NCBI RefSeq assembly: GCF_018991925.1
Contig: NW_024737042.1
Coordinates: 18,817,789-18,881,788, forward strand
Origin: Homarus americanus
Taxonomy: Eukaryota > Arthropoda > Malacostraca > Decapoda > Nephropidae
Length of the DNA stretch: 64,000 nt
Reading direction: 5' to 3'
Shown one piece after another: positions 1-10,938 of this stretch. Position numbers and translations under genes: made by a program. A model generated the notes under the pieces. That model was not told the origin of the DNA and made no database searches. It saw only the letters and a program-made list of their open reading frames with translations. Each line of letters begins with the position of its first letter. Position 1 is the first letter of the stretch.

Positions 1-14
1 TAGTCGTAGTACGT

Positions 15-36
15 GTCTGTGTGTGTGTGTGTGTGT
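15..36. repeat. (GT)n microsatellite
   Basis: A short GT dinucleotide run at the left edge of the window. It has no coding content. Confidence 0.9.
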
Positions 37-122
37 TATTTCTTCTTTCCCTTGTCTTCTAAAACAGTGTTACTTGACAAAATGTAAAACAGCACACATA
101 CACTTCTTAGACATGTGCACAA

Positions 123-133
123 CACACACACAG

Positions 134-164
<31 letters not shown>
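123..164. repeat. (CA)n microsatellite
   Basis: A nearly pure CA run with one interruption (CAGACA), followed by a short CG-rich stretch. Reading frames through it encode only alternating-residue low-complexity peptides. Confidence 0.95.
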
Positions 165-324
165 CGCGCACGCGGGCCTTAGTGACGACAAACACTGTTT
201 AGAGAGAATTGGTTGAGGGGTAAAAATAACAACCAGGTATATATCAACAATGGTGATATGCAATAGTTCGGGCAGGTGAGTCATTTGTGATTCAGATTTA
301 GTTATATGAAGTACAAATAATAGC

Positions 325-326
<2 letters not shown>

Positions 327-363
<37 letters not shown>
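327..363. repeat. (AT)n microsatellite
   Basis: A pure AT dinucleotide run. Reading frames across it give only alternating Ile-Tyr and are not genes. Confidence 0.95.
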
Positions 364-366
<3 letters not shown>

Positions 367-735
367 ACAGTACATGTACAGTTCTCCTCCTGTTCACTGT
401 GTACTGTACTCCACTTATAATATAAGTCCATCTGGGATGTCATCATTTGCGTGGCAGTTGGATGAGAAACCACAATAGAGATATAATTTCTCACGATAAT
501 CCTTTCAGTGACCTATATACCACATATTAAATAATAAATAGGTTCAAATGAATAGATAGAAGTAAATGATATATAAACGAAGAACAGTGCTGGTCTTCCT
601 CTACCAAAAGTACACTAAAATTGCCACTTAGCGCTAAACACACTCCACAACCTGCTACAACTGTTATTGCCGTCCTTCCCAACTCTATTGTCTAAAAGCT
701 TTGTTTCCACGGGAAGTCTTCATGGCCTCTCAGTA

Positions 736-740
<5 letters not shown>

Positions 741-816
<76 letters not shown>
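741..816. repeat. (AT)n microsatellite
   Basis: A pure AT run of about 76 bases, self-complementary and able to form a cruciform. The flanks at 364-740 and 817-1290 hold no recognisable gene. Confidence 0.95.
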
Positions 817-821
<5 letters not shown>

Positions 822-1290
822 CTGAAATAAAGAATTTTATATAAAAGAACATTGGAGCCAAATAAATGTTGCACAGATAAATCAGGAAGAGAGGCCTTTG
901 GGGAGAAGTTTTCACCCTCGTATCGTGTACAGAAGAAATAAACGGCCGCTGAGCTTCAGTTGGCAGCACATCAGCTACTAGTTATCGTGAACAATAAAAC
1001 AAGAAGATAGATGAAGACTTCGCACTTCTGTCTAGTGTTTTATGTAGTGAGTAGAGCCATTAAAACTCAACTGCATTGCCCCATCTGGTGAAATAAAAGC
1101 AGTACTAAGCCTGTTTAATCCTTTAGAGGAAGATGGTTTGTACCATTACCCTTTAGAGGACGATGCTATAAGTTGTTACCCTTTGAGGGATGATGGTTTA
1201 AATTTTAAACCAAACCCATTGGTTAAAGCTACAAACCTTACCCTCTATTATTATATTATTTTCATTATTATTATAATTATATATGTATAC

Positions 1291-1294
1291 ACAC

Positions 1295-1382
<88 letters not shown>
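1291..1382. repeat. (AT)n microsatellite
   Basis: An AT run of about 92 bases with one TTT interruption. It is separated from the next AT run by about 83 bases of unique sequence. Confidence 0.95.
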
Positions 1383-1384
<2 letters not shown>

Positions 1385-1463
1385 TGATAAAATCACACGG
1401 GAAAATGGAAACAACGGAGCACCTTAGCTTTCGTCTTTATTCAAGACATTGTGGATTTACATG

Positions 1464-1465
<2 letters not shown>

Positions 1466-1551
<86 letters not shown>

Positions 1552-1564
1552 GTGTGTGTGTGTG
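1466..1564. repeat. compound (AT)n-(GT)n microsatellite
   Basis: A long AT run passes into a short GT run ending at about 1564. LINE-A copy 1 begins directly after the GT part, so the GT tract is a plausible remnant of its target site. Confidence 0.9.
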
Positions 1565-2379
1565 CACGGTGGTGTAATGCGTCTAGTGTGGCAGGATTAT
1601 GTTAGTGTTAAGTTGCAGGCACTGCTTGCTTCCTCTCGTTTTCAGCTACCGTTGCTGGCTAGCCCTCGTGGTGAACAGGGAAGCAGCCTTGCTTAAGTCT
1701 TCCCTGCCAGTACACAGACCCTTCACCACCAAGATTCTTGCTGCGCCTCCTCGTGGCAATAAATGTAACTGGGTGCTTCGCAGCCCCAGGGTACACCAGC
1801 AGGGATCTCGGAGCAGCAGTGGGCCCCTGAGGGACGGCGCATAGATCCACTGGCATGAAGACTTGCCCTGGTGCCTACCAACTACTGCCCTGCTCTCTTG
1901 CGGATAAACCTTGGTAGACATACTTACAGAGATCCAGTAAGACCCCAAACAGTAGAATAGGAGAAAACGGTGACTAGGATGGGAACCCAACGACTAGACT
2001 GGAGGATGAAAACAATACAAGATGGAGAGGTTACTAACACGAAACCCTGCACCACTGGAACAGGTAAAGGGAGAGCAAACATGTTTAGTTGTAGCCTGCG
2101 CCCCTACCTCACCACATAAATCAACTCACTGGTAGCCATTATCTAGCTCATCATACTTTTAATCATCACCAAAATCCTTATACCCAGAAAAATCCTTTGC
2201 CATTCGCCAATCCATCCTAAATAGGCTAACTGAAATGCTAGCAAAAGGCAGGGAACCATATAGGGAGAAAAGAAATAGGCAAGTGTAATTCTAACTGCGT
2301 ACTCCTCCCCAGTAAGTGTGTACTGAACACCAGCTTACTATCACCAACACCTTGTTAAGGCAGGCCGACAAGCTCACGA

Positions 2380-2815
2380 TCCAAACATTGGCATCTCATT
2401 GACTACATCATTGTCAGAGAAAGAAATCGCCCGGAATTCATCATCACCCGAGCCATGTGTGGCTCAGACCGTTGTGACACAGAACGTCGTCTCGTCAGAG
2501 CCAAACTCTCCTTTCACGTCGCCCCAACATGGCGAGGGCAACAAGCCTCCAGAATAAGTTTCAACACCAAGCATCCGGATCATCCAGTGGTAGGACATGC
2601 ATTCAGAGAGCAGCTTGATGATGTGCTGATAAACAACCCCACAACAAACAACCCAAATCCGAGTGCCGAATGGGGTCCTATCAAAACTGTCATGACAAAA
2701 ACCTGCAGAGAGACACTTGGCCAGATCGAAAGAATACTCCAGGACTGGTTTGATGAAAATGACCCGGAAATCAATGTAATCATCGATGGTAAATGTGCTG
2801 CTTTAGCTGACTGAC
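2380..2815 (+). pseudogene. LINE-A copy 1 endonuclease C-terminus and linker
   Basis: Remnant of the apurinic-like endonuclease C-terminus plus the linker to the reverse transcriptase. The decayed HLIDYxIVRERN-type segment at about 2395-2430 corresponds to WHLIDYTIARERD in copy 2. The terminal D-H of the endonuclease (TDHRLV in copy 2) has become TERRLV here, so the catalytic His is lost. The part from 2540 to 2815 (ending in DWFDENDPEI) is the linker, which is absent from copy 2. The frame stops at 2814. No function is expected. Confidence 0.65.
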
Positions 2816-3059
2816 AGAGCAACCCTCAGTCCCGGAGCAAAGCTGATAGCTTCCAAAGGAAGAAAGTGGCGACCTAGCGCGAACTTTGCAATCTAAAGAA
2901 CGAATGGTTGTAAAATAAATCGTGTGAAAAGCAAAAATATACACATCAACCCAAGATGCACGATTTTTTTAATTCCATTAAAACATTATATTTCCCATTT
3001 ACTCATGGTGCAACCCCCTCTGCTCATCCGACAGTAACTCCCCAATTAAAGATGAAGAA

Positions 3060-4890
3060 GGGATCTGTCGGCACAGGAAAGAGCACTACCATTTGCTGCT
3101 CAACCGAAACACCGATGTAGATATCTTGACTACTGCAGGTCCCTCAGCACCCAGAGCTGACCCACCTGAGATATCCTCCATCCCTGGATGAGCTAGCTAT
3201 GGCCACCAAACATGAAAAATAACAGTCGAGGTATATAAAGCAGGAAGACCTCCGCTTACCAGCCGTCTCCACTCTCCCCTGGAGAATAAATGGGAGAAGT
3301 AGGAAATCCCCCAAGATCTTAAAGGCGCCTCCATCGTCAATATTTATAACACTGGAGATCGGTCAGACTGTGGCAACTACCGCACCCGCGGGATCTCGCT
3401 GCTGTCTGTAGCTAGCAATATTATCGCTCGAGTCCTCCTAAAGAGACTTCTTCCTGAAGCGGAAAACTTCCTCCCAAAATCTCAATGTAATTTTAGACCA
3501 TCATATGGCATCACTGATATAATCTTTGCTGCCTGCCAGATACAGGAAAAGTGCAGAGAACAGCAAGGTGAATTGTACTTGGCTTTCATCGACCTTACCA
3601 ACGCCTTCAACTCAGTCAATAGGGAAACCCTCTGGCAGTCTCTCAGCCGTTTTGGCTGCCCACCAGAATTCATCACCATTGTGAGGCAACTCCACGATGG
3701 CATGCACGGCAGTGTCCTGTAAAATGGCACCCAGTCTGAGTTCTTCCCCATGCAAATGGGGATAAAACAAGGATGTGTACTGGCACCAACTCTCTTTTCC
3801 ATTTTCTTTGCTGCCTTCCTTACTCGTGTCATTCCCAATTTCGCCGGCAGGATGGACATGCAGTACCGGATGAAGGGATTTCTCAACATAGACGACTCCA
3901 GGCAGGAACAAAGGTGTCGAACGCTTCCATTACCGAATTTCACTATTCAGAGAACCTCACGCTTGTCACTTACACTAAACGTGACCTACAAGAAATTATG
4001 AACATCTATGAAGATGCGTATGCACACTTAGACCTTGAGGTGAATGTACATAAGACTCAAATTCTCTTTCAGCCTTCCTTTGGTTCAGCCACACCTCCAC
4101 TATTCATCCAGGTTAACAGTACTACCCCCTCTAATGTTACTCAATTTCAGTGTCTTAGCTCCCACCTGTCCACCACCGTGGATATCGATGGAGATATTCA
4201 ACATCGAATCAGATGTGCATCTCAAGCCTTTGGCAGACACCATACCCGTGTCTTCTGCTATTGGGAGCTGAAATTATCTACATAGTTACATGTATACCAA
4301 ATAGTGGTCCTACCTACCCTGCTATATGGCAGCGAGACATAGGTCACATACAGGAGGCACCTCAAGGCACTTGAAAACCTTCGCCAAAGTAGTCTACGTT
4401 CCATCCTCCGAGTTCGCTGGGAAGACAAGAGAATATATGCCAGTATTCTCGCTGACACCAACTGTAGGAGCATCGAGGTCATTATCCATGAACAACTACG
4501 CGTGACTGGCCATGTTAACCGCATGGACGACAGTAGACTGCCAAAGCAGCTACTTTTCAGTCATGTAATGAATAGTAAACAAAACGCTGGCGGGAACGGA
4601 AAAGGTATAAGGTTAGGCTTAAGACAAACCTGAAAGTGCAAAATCAACCCCTTCACCTGGGAGATGATCACTGCACACCGTAACGTTTGGAGGAGCACCG
4701 CACGAGAAGGTGTCAATATTTCGAGTTTGCCTGACTGCATACCGAAGCAGATAAGCTGCTGCACCGAAAAGACGCTGCCGTTGCCCCTTCCTCACCAGAT
4801 GTGGCCCTCCATATGTGCAACGTCTGTGAACTGTTGGTCCCGTATCGGCTTCTCGAGTCACCTCAGAGCTCACCAACGAAGGTAACATGC
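3060..4890 (+). pseudogene. LINE-A copy 1 reverse transcriptase and zinc finger
   Basis: Remnant of a LINE reverse transcriptase that would copy element RNA at a nicked target. Recognisable blocks in changing frames: SDCGNYR and GISLLS (about 3364-3410), LYLAFIDLTNAF (motif A; the AFD Asp is Asn), FGCPPEFITIVRQLHDGMHG, and MGIKQGCVLAPTLFSIFF (motif B, about 3755-3815). The expected YADD box near 3945 reads HYSENL, so the metal-binding pair is gone. The thumb follows (HRIRCASQAFG, LPTLLYGSET, about 4200-4340). A C-terminal C2H2 finger (CNVC at about 4815, then a shifted SHLRAH near 4855) closes the protein. In-frame stops occur at 3719-3721 and 4282-4284, among others. It is not functional. 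Confidence 0.75.
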
Positions 4891-4973
4891 TTAATAACTC
4901 ATTGTATCATAGCTGGACGATTGACCGACTCGACTCCTAGTGACAGCAAGGTAGTAAGTAGTAGTGTGTGTGA

Positions 4974-5978
4974 TAATAATAATAATAATAATAATTAACG
5001 GTTTATTGAAAAAGTTCTGCAGCCCGAAGGCTGAAAATATACATTGGACATAAATGACTTATTACATACATTGGTGGTTTAACAAAAGCCTTCATTAGAG
5101 AAAGGTAAAGGAACATACAGTGAACATACAGATTAATGTAGGTGTTGAACAGCAAAAACGTAGTGTAGTAACTCCCTCCCAGATGGTGTTAGGAGGGACC
5201 TCACGTGGTGTAGTAATTCCCTCACAGATGGTGTTATGAGGGGCCTGACGTGGTGTAGTAACTCCCTCACAGATGGTGTTATGAGGGGCCTCACGTGGTG
5301 TAGTAATTCCCTCACAGATGGTGTTATGAGGGGCCTCACGTGGTGTAGTAATTCCCTCACAGATGGTGTTATGAGGGGCCTCACGTGGTGTAGTAATTCC
5401 CTCACAGATGGTGTTATGAGGGGCCCCGTGGTGTAGTAATTCCCTCACAGATGGTGTTATGAGGGGCCTCACGTGGTGTAGTAATTCCCTCACAGATGGT
5501 GTTATGGTGTTATGAGGGGCCTCACGTGGTGTAGTAACTCCTTCACATGGTGTTATGAGGGGCCTCACATGGTGTAGTAATTCCCTCACAGATGGTGTTA
5601 TGAGGGACATGTGGTTTAGTAATTCCCTCACAGATGGTGTTATATGAGTGAGGTGTGGTTCCAGGCCTTCCTATCGTAGACGGATTAACACATCGCTGGT
5701 AGTTGGGTCTCACAGGCCGTTATCACTGGGTACCTGGGACCTCACTGTGTGAAAGGTCAACTTGGGTACCACTGTTACTGTTGAGTTGTTCTCACTGACT
5801 TAAGCACTGTTCACCACTGTTCACCTCTGTTTAACACTGGTTCCATTTCTTTCCTAAATGAAATAGTAACTTCTGGCGTGAACTTGTTGATATTCCGGTG
5901 GGGAGGAGGGTTCAGGGGAGGGAGTTGGTATGGGCCAACATAACAGTTGACCTGGCTGCTCCGAGAGGAGCGCCAGGT

Positions 5979-5980
<2 letters not shown>
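4974..5980 (-). mobile_element. D1: LINE-D-derived element with internal 45-bp minisatellite
   Basis: Minus-strand element with 5' end near 5980 and 3' end at 4974. Its 5' part (5647-5980) is the inverse of 45700-46040 in D2. Its 3' part (4997-5160) matches the 3' ends of D2 and D3: a GGCTGCAGAACTTTTTCAAT-type stretch, the polyadenylation-like AATAAACCGTTAATTATT, then a (TTA)n tail. Between them lie about 11 copies of a 45-bp unit. No endonuclease, RT or RNase H remains. The element is flanked by (GT)n on both sides, read as (AC)n on its sense strand. I interpret it as non-autonomous, mobilised by a LINE-D-type RT. Confidence 0.75.
5160..5646. repeat. 45-bp minisatellite, about 11 units (in D1)
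   Basis: Tandem repeats of 45 bases; units start near 5163, 5208, 5253, 5298, 5343, 5388 and then slightly irregularly to 5616. Each reads roughly TAGTAATTCCCTCACAGATG, GTGTTATGAGGGGCCTCACG, TGGTG. Length variants include a 2-base-short unit near 5424 and an 8-base duplication near 5507. Because 45 is divisible by three, several frames on both strands stay open as 15-residue repeats; I regard these as by-products. Confidence 0.95.

Positions 5981-6010
<30 letters not shown>
5981..6010. repeat. (GT)n microsatellite at the 5' edge of D1
   Basis: A pure GT run touching the 5' boundary of D1. On D1's sense strand it is (AC)n, the same flank seen at other LINE-D family ends in this window. Confidence 0.95.
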
Positions 6011-6013
<3 letters not shown>

Positions 6014-6819
6014 CTTAGGAGTGTACAGGGTATTGTAGTAGTGTACAGTGTCACTAAACTCTCCTTATCGTTGTCTGACTACGTGACTGTTTGTGTGACC
6101 GTGTACGTGTTGTCTGTCTTTTTTCTGTCTATTCCTGTTTGTCTGTTTGTATAGAGGAGACGACCTGGGCAAGGCGTATGTTGTCCTTCTTACATGTTTT
6201 CCTTTTAAAGAAATAAATGTCGTTTGAATTATAATATTTTTCTGTCAGTGACAGCCATATCAAAAGCTTCTATTCCTCCACCAGAATTCTAAGATTCATA
6301 GGTTATATTTTATTGCTCTAATTGAGGGATTGGAAGACACCAATTACCTAGACTCTCGGTAGAGTTTGGCCAGACGCTTATTTCCGCAGCTTCAGCCGTG
6401 CCAATCAGATGCGATTTTGAACATCTCCAGTTGTGGTAATATTTATCACATGAATTTTTATACCAAATCTGGTTCCCACTTTTCTCTCCCGATAATTGGT
6501 TACGATAGAACGTAAAATTTCACATGAACAAAAGTTACGATCCATTTTATTCAAAAACAGTTGGCTGTCGCCAAAAGTTCCTGAATCACCCTTTTAATAA
6601 TAATCTAAAAAAAAAAAATAATCACCATCTCTAAAACCTCAATATTCACCCGAGTGATTCATTAGGAACTGACACACCACCACCACTGACGTATTAATAG
6701 TAAGAAAAGTTAAAGGGTCCAGGCGGCCGTTACATTAACAACCCAACCACCGAACCATTGTTACCTCCACCGAACGGCAACACCCGGGTACGTGTGTCCC
6801 GACATCCAGAGCGCACCCA
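6011..6819. other. No recognisable gene
   Basis: About 0.8 kb of ordinary-complexity sequence with no convincing coding frame or RNA gene. Part may belong to the 5' leader of LINE-F, whose left end I cannot fix. Confidence 0.5.
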
Positions 6820-6962
6820 AACTTCAGAGTGACCAGAGGTGCTGCCGCTCCCGGCTCACGTCCAAATTTGTTGACCGTTAATACTGTCAACCTTGTTTTT
6901 CAGGTTGGGCTTTCTCTGGATGCTTTATCTTGTAGTTGTACATGGATATTATTATTCTTGTA

Positions 6963-7173
6963 CAGTCTCACCCAAAAGTTCGTTAACTCTCCCAGCCAGC
7001 TTTTGCTGCGCCACCTGCTTCAGATGTATGAACCTCAGTCTGATACTTCGAACCTTTAGATTCATTCGTATCGGTTTCATAATCTGGTTGGTACTGAGAA
7101 AGTTTCAAATATCCGAAGCAGGCAGTGCAGCAATAGCTGGCTGAGAGAGTTAACGAATTTTTGGGTGAGACTG
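6963..7173. mobile_element. MITE, Tc1/mariner type, 211 bp
   Basis: An imperfect inverted repeat bounded by TA on both sides (6961-6962 and 7174-7175). The arms begin CAGTCTCACCCAAAA and match over about 60 bases with roughly nine mismatches, including TTCGTTAACTC and CAGCCAGCT. TA target duplication and a CAGT start with an internal CCAAAA are typical of Tc1/mariner elements. It has no coding capacity. It sits near the 5' end of LINE-F. Confidence 0.75.
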
Positions 7174-7353
7174 TACACTACGCTTCTTCCCTATCCTATC
7201 CTTTCGCCTTGAGTCCCTGCTGTTTGGTAACGACGCGAACCCTGCAGGCAGAGCCACAAGGGGGGCTGTCAGAGGGCTGCCGAGTCGAAACAGTAAGGGT
7301 TTCAAAATTTTCTATTAGGGATTCGGTGGTGCTTCATAACCTGCCACTGATAG

Positions 7354-9130
7354 GTGTTTGGGCTTGGCAAGGACCCCGTCAGGGGATTGTCTGTTCACCC
7401 TACCCGTAGACCCGTCTTTACTCGCCCAGCAAGCGGACAAAAGGCGCGGCATCAATGGTGCTTAGCTGAGGTGGACAGATTAGGTAGGATTTTCATGTAT
7501 GTAACTGACCATGGCCAAAGTGAGAGTGAAGATCTCCGGAACCCCGACCCAGGGGTCTCGGATAGGGTTAAAAGACTATTAAGTGACCTAAGGGTGAAAA
7601 TAATAGACTTGTGGATCTGAGAGATGGTTACATCATCCTCACAGAAACAGATGAAGAAGCTGATAAGCTACTTAAGTATTGTGCCATTGACAAAATGAAA
7701 ACCAACGGATACACGGTCATTGTCCCACGGGAATACGGCACCAAGCTCACCCTTGTATATAAGAAGTTGGACAAAGATGTAGTGGAAAACAATGCAGAAT
7801 AAATTATATATGAAATAGAAAAGCAAAACAATGTCAAGGTTGTGGAGGTGTATCCTATGTATGCCCATAATATATAGTCAAGGTTCGCTTTGCAGACACA
7901 ACGGATGCAAAAAGAATAAAGGAAAAGGGGCTCTATGCATATGGCACTTCCATCTCATTACACCAAATAGAATATGAAAAGTATACGCCCATCTAACAAT
8001 GTATGAAGTGCTACAAATACAATGACCACATGACCAAGAACTGCACCCTGCAAGGGGTCATATGTTCTGAGTGTTCATCTGATCAACACTTCTACAAAGA
8101 CTGCCATAGCACCACCACAAAGTGTGTCGTCTGCGAGGGTGGCCACAGGACCTTCTCTGCCACCTGCTTGGTCAGGAAACGGGCAATTCAAGAAACAGAA
8201 AGAAAGTGACCGTAATAACCAAGCCCCCACCCCCAAGAGGGAAATTTCTAACACCATGAAAAAGACCACTCAGTCGACAATCGTAGCTTACAGCCAAACC
8301 CTAAAACACGCTCTGAAAGAAACTCAAGCAGACTCACAAAAACTCAACAATGTCATGGAAGTCCTGCAATCAGAGATACGAACCATCAAGGACTCATAAA
8401 GCAGGCAGCTACTGAGTCACTGGACGCTATGAGGGACGCAGTGGCGGAGAGCATCAGGAGCGTCTCCTCTCCACAGCTGGACGAGTCCAAAGCCACCACT
8501 ATACATTATACTTGTCTTACCTGCATGCCCACCACACGAACATGGTTCATCCAGGTTCATTCTCGAAACACCTCAACGAGACACTAACCAGGAACATCAC
8601 TGCACCTGTTGAAATAAGTGACGAAGTCCCTTCCAAAAAAATCCTGAAGGCAGTAACCCACTCAACGACATATCGACGACTTAAACCCACGCCAGAAATG
8701 GATCATGACCTCCCTGATTTAGGCCAAAGTTAGCATAACTGTAGCCCCGACGTGGCCAGTCAGTTCCCCTGGGATCACAGCTCCAGCGACACCTAAATCT
8801 CCGTGACCCCAAGACATGTACTCCCAGCGATGACATTGACCATCGGACTGCAACCACAGTCAATAGTTGCGACCAGGCGATGGCGACTTACTCCACACAG
8901 GAACAAGACCCTCGAGCTGCAGCGTCAGTAGATGACTTCGACACGCAGGCCCAGGACCTGAACACCTTCCTATACACGGGTGACGAGATGTCCGAGGGCC
9001 CGCCATTAACTGACAAGCAGATGTTCGAAGGTTCTGCAAAGAAGTTCCGGCCCCCTAGAAATGGCAGAAGCCGAGCAAACACTTCAAGCGATGCCACAAG
9101 CTACAGTCTCCGAACTGGCAGTCGTCAGCA
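7354..9130 (+). pseudogene. LINE-F ORF1 (gag-like, zinc knuckles)
   Basis: Broken ORF1 of a Jockey-like LINE; such proteins coat the element RNA. A globular part at about 7480-7900 contains LRDGYIILTETDEEADKLL and YTVIVPREYGTKLTLVYKKL, the RNA-binding-like region of this protein class. Zinc knuckles lie at 8003-8170: the first has lost its second Cys (CYKYNDHMTKNC), the second is CSECSSDQHFYKDC (CX2CX4HX4C), the third CVVCEGGHRTFSATC. A basic and polar C-terminal tail follows to about 9130. Stops at 7618, 7799 and 8207 and several frame changes break it. Confidence 0.65.
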
Positions 9131-9132
9131 GG

Positions 9133-10440
9133 ATGAAAATTGTCCAATATAATGTCCTACGCTGTTCCCTTAATAGACGTAATGAACTGTCTAACTTATA
9201 CTATTGATTAGACCCAGACATTATTCTCTTAAACAGTACTGGCATAAAGGACGAAAGTACGCAGAAAATCTTTGGCTACACTGTATACCAGAGGAACATG
9301 ATGGGTGAGCTGAACGATGGTGTCGCTGTGGCCATCAGGTCACGGCTGAGTTACAGAGTGTTGCTAGACTTAGAGGATTCAGTTCTAGGAGTGCAGGTGA
9401 ACACCACCAGGGGACCTGTTATCATATGCACGATGTACTTACCTCCCAGACGTCCTTATTTACCCGAACAAGACCTCAACCAGTTCCTGCGCCACAGAAA
9501 ACTAACATACATCATAGGGGACTTAAATGCGCGCCACGCCATACTCAGACACGGTAATGAGAACAACGTCGGTGTAGCGCTGTATGACAACATCAGAAGG
9601 GGAAAACTGCAACACCTCGGGCCATATTTCTCGATATTGATCAGACGTGCCAGTGCCACAACACCCGACATAATCCTCTCTAACAACAAGGCCGTCCTGA
9701 ACATGCACGTTACCGCCGGACCCATCAGTACCAGCGATCACCTGCCAGTCGTCGTGACGCTGTCATCCAATCCCATTATGATCCCCACCAACATCAGGTC
9801 AAACCTCAAACGGGCAGACTGGGACTCCTTCAAGGAGTCTCTCAGTCTCAAGCAGGGGAGGAACCTGGAAGAGGCCAGCCCCAATGACATCGACGATGCG
9901 GTCGAACAATGGTATAAAGATGTGAAGACGGAGATGGACAACAACATCCCGACCACCACCCACAGGACCATTCCCCATCCTCACACTAGTCACCAGCTGA
10001 GGCAGCTCAGTGTCCAGTTCGATCACCTGAGACAGCTAGCCAGTATCTGCGGGTGGACGCAAGAGCTGAGAGACCGGTACCGAGAGCTACAGACGGACAT
10101 CCAGCAAGAGGGCAAACGTCTACATGAACAAAAGTGGGCCGCCTTGGTGTGGGATGCAGCCGACAATTACGGCAATTCTGCTGCCTTTCGGAAAGGGATC
10201 AAGCGACTGATAGGTTCCACCTCTAGTACGGTCCCTTACCTGCTCGACTAAAACAACGTGAAAATATTCGAGGATGAAAACCAAGAACAATTACATCGGC
10301 GATATTTACGGAAGATCTTTACCATTAGTGAACAGGAGAACGAGGGCTTCGACAGGGAGTTTGAGGAGGACATTTTAGGTCAGTTGGAGGACCATCAACA
10401 CCTGCTCCAGCCGCTCCCACGGAGCGCATAGTTCCTGCAG
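9133..10440 (+). pseudogene. LINE-F endonuclease domain and linker
   Basis: Start of ORF2: ATG at 9133 opens MKIVQYNVLRCSLNRRNEL, the usual first strand of the apurinic-like endonuclease that nicks target DNA. An in-frame TGA lies at 9205-9207. The active-site Glu block reads PDIILLNSTG, where LNETG is expected, so the catalytic Glu is replaced. Downstream blocks are good: GVAVAIRSRLSYRV, GDLNARHAILRHG (about 9519-9550) and TSDHLPVVV (about 9730-9757). The linker follows; TAA at 10249-10251 interrupts it, but the frame continues readable (YLRKIFTISEQEN) to about 10430. Confidence 0.8.
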
Positions 10441-10813
10441 ATGCGTCAGCCGTCATAAAAGTGTTTAAAAACAAATCACCTGGTCAAAGCCACATTAACA
10501 AGAAGATCCTGGCTCAACTCCCCGACAACATGATAGAGATGATTGCTCATATATGCAATGCCGACCACGCCTCTGGATACTTCCCTAAAATGTTAAAAAT
10601 CGCCGTTATCCGCCTCATACCAAAAGCAGGGAAGCCCCCAAAACAAAGTCGAAAACTTTCGACCAGTATCGCTACTAGAGGTAACTGCCAAAATTCTTAA
10701 AAAAAAATAGTAAGCAAGTGGTTGCGGATGTGTCTAGAGGACGAAGACGTGCATAATCCTCGCCAGTTCGGCTTCCGCCACTACCGAGGCACATCCACCG
10801 CCATAGCCCAGGC
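10441..10813 (+). pseudogene. LINE-F reverse transcriptase, N-terminal part
   Basis: First part of the RT: VFKNKSPGQSHINKKILAQL (fingers), GYFPKMLKIAVIRLIPKAGK, then after a frame change VENFRPVSLLEVTAKIL, and QFGFRHYRGTSTAIAQ at 10768-10812. The P-element-family insertion interrupts it at 10813. It resumes at 13042-13050. Confidence 0.8.
10806..10813. repeat. Target-site duplication (left), GCCCAGGC
   Basis: Eight bases identical to 13042-13049, directly outside the inverted termini of the P-element-family transposon. Eight-base, GC-rich duplications are characteristic of P elements. Confidence 0.85.
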
Positions 10814-10830
10814 CAAGGTCAATATAGAGA
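10814..10830 (+). repeat. P-element terminal inverted repeat, left
   Basis: CAAGGTCAATATAGAGA, the exact inverse of 13025-13041. It starts with CA, like the canonical P element terminus. Confidence 0.9.
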
Positions 10831-10871
10831 GATCAGCTGGCGCAGGTGAGGTCCGAGGCGGGCGGGAGTGA

Positions 10872-10888
10872 TGACGTCGGGTGAACTA
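10872..10888 (+). repeat. P-element subterminal inverted repeat, left
   Basis: TGACGTCGGGTGAACTA, matching the inverse of 12965-12981 at 15 of 17 positions. It lies 58 bases from the left end. P elements are known to carry internal subterminal inverted repeats that help transposition. Confidence 0.75.
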
Positions 10889-10938
10889 CTCTGCCTGCTT
10901 CTCCTTTGACTTGACAAGGTGACGCCAGCCTTACCCGG

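Larger units (their letters stand above)
1567..4971 (+). mobile_element. LINE-A copy 1: decayed non-LTR retrotransposon
   Basis: A degenerate LINE of the kind whose endonuclease is often labelled craniofacial-development-protein-2-like. The stretch 1570-2150 is a 5' leader clearly homologous to 37865-38640, the start of LINE-A copy 2. It is followed by a mostly deleted endonuclease (2160-2545), a linker (2545-2815), reverse transcriptase (about 3060-4560) and a C-terminal zinc finger (about 4800-4885). Stops and frameshifts occur throughout. The element starts after GT repeats and ends in a GTA-rich stretch plus GTGTGTGTG at 4962-4971, where it meets the inverted element D1. Compared with copy 2 it lacks most of the endonuclease but keeps the endonuclease-RT linker. 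Confidence 0.8.

Noticed and set aside
36..1696. Open frames rich in Ile-Tyr, His-Thr or Cys-Val alternation
   Set aside because: They are translations of AT, GT and CA microsatellites with no domain content.
5095..5631. Frames with 15-residue repeats (for example MRELLHHVRPLITPS) in the 45-bp array
   Set aside because: A repeat unit divisible by three keeps several frames open on both strands; no start context, conserved flank or known domain supports a protein. The same applies at 45970-46458.
5160..5646. CRISPR-like array
   Set aside because: Units are contiguous 45-bp tandem repeats without unique spacers, in a eukaryotic retroelement context.
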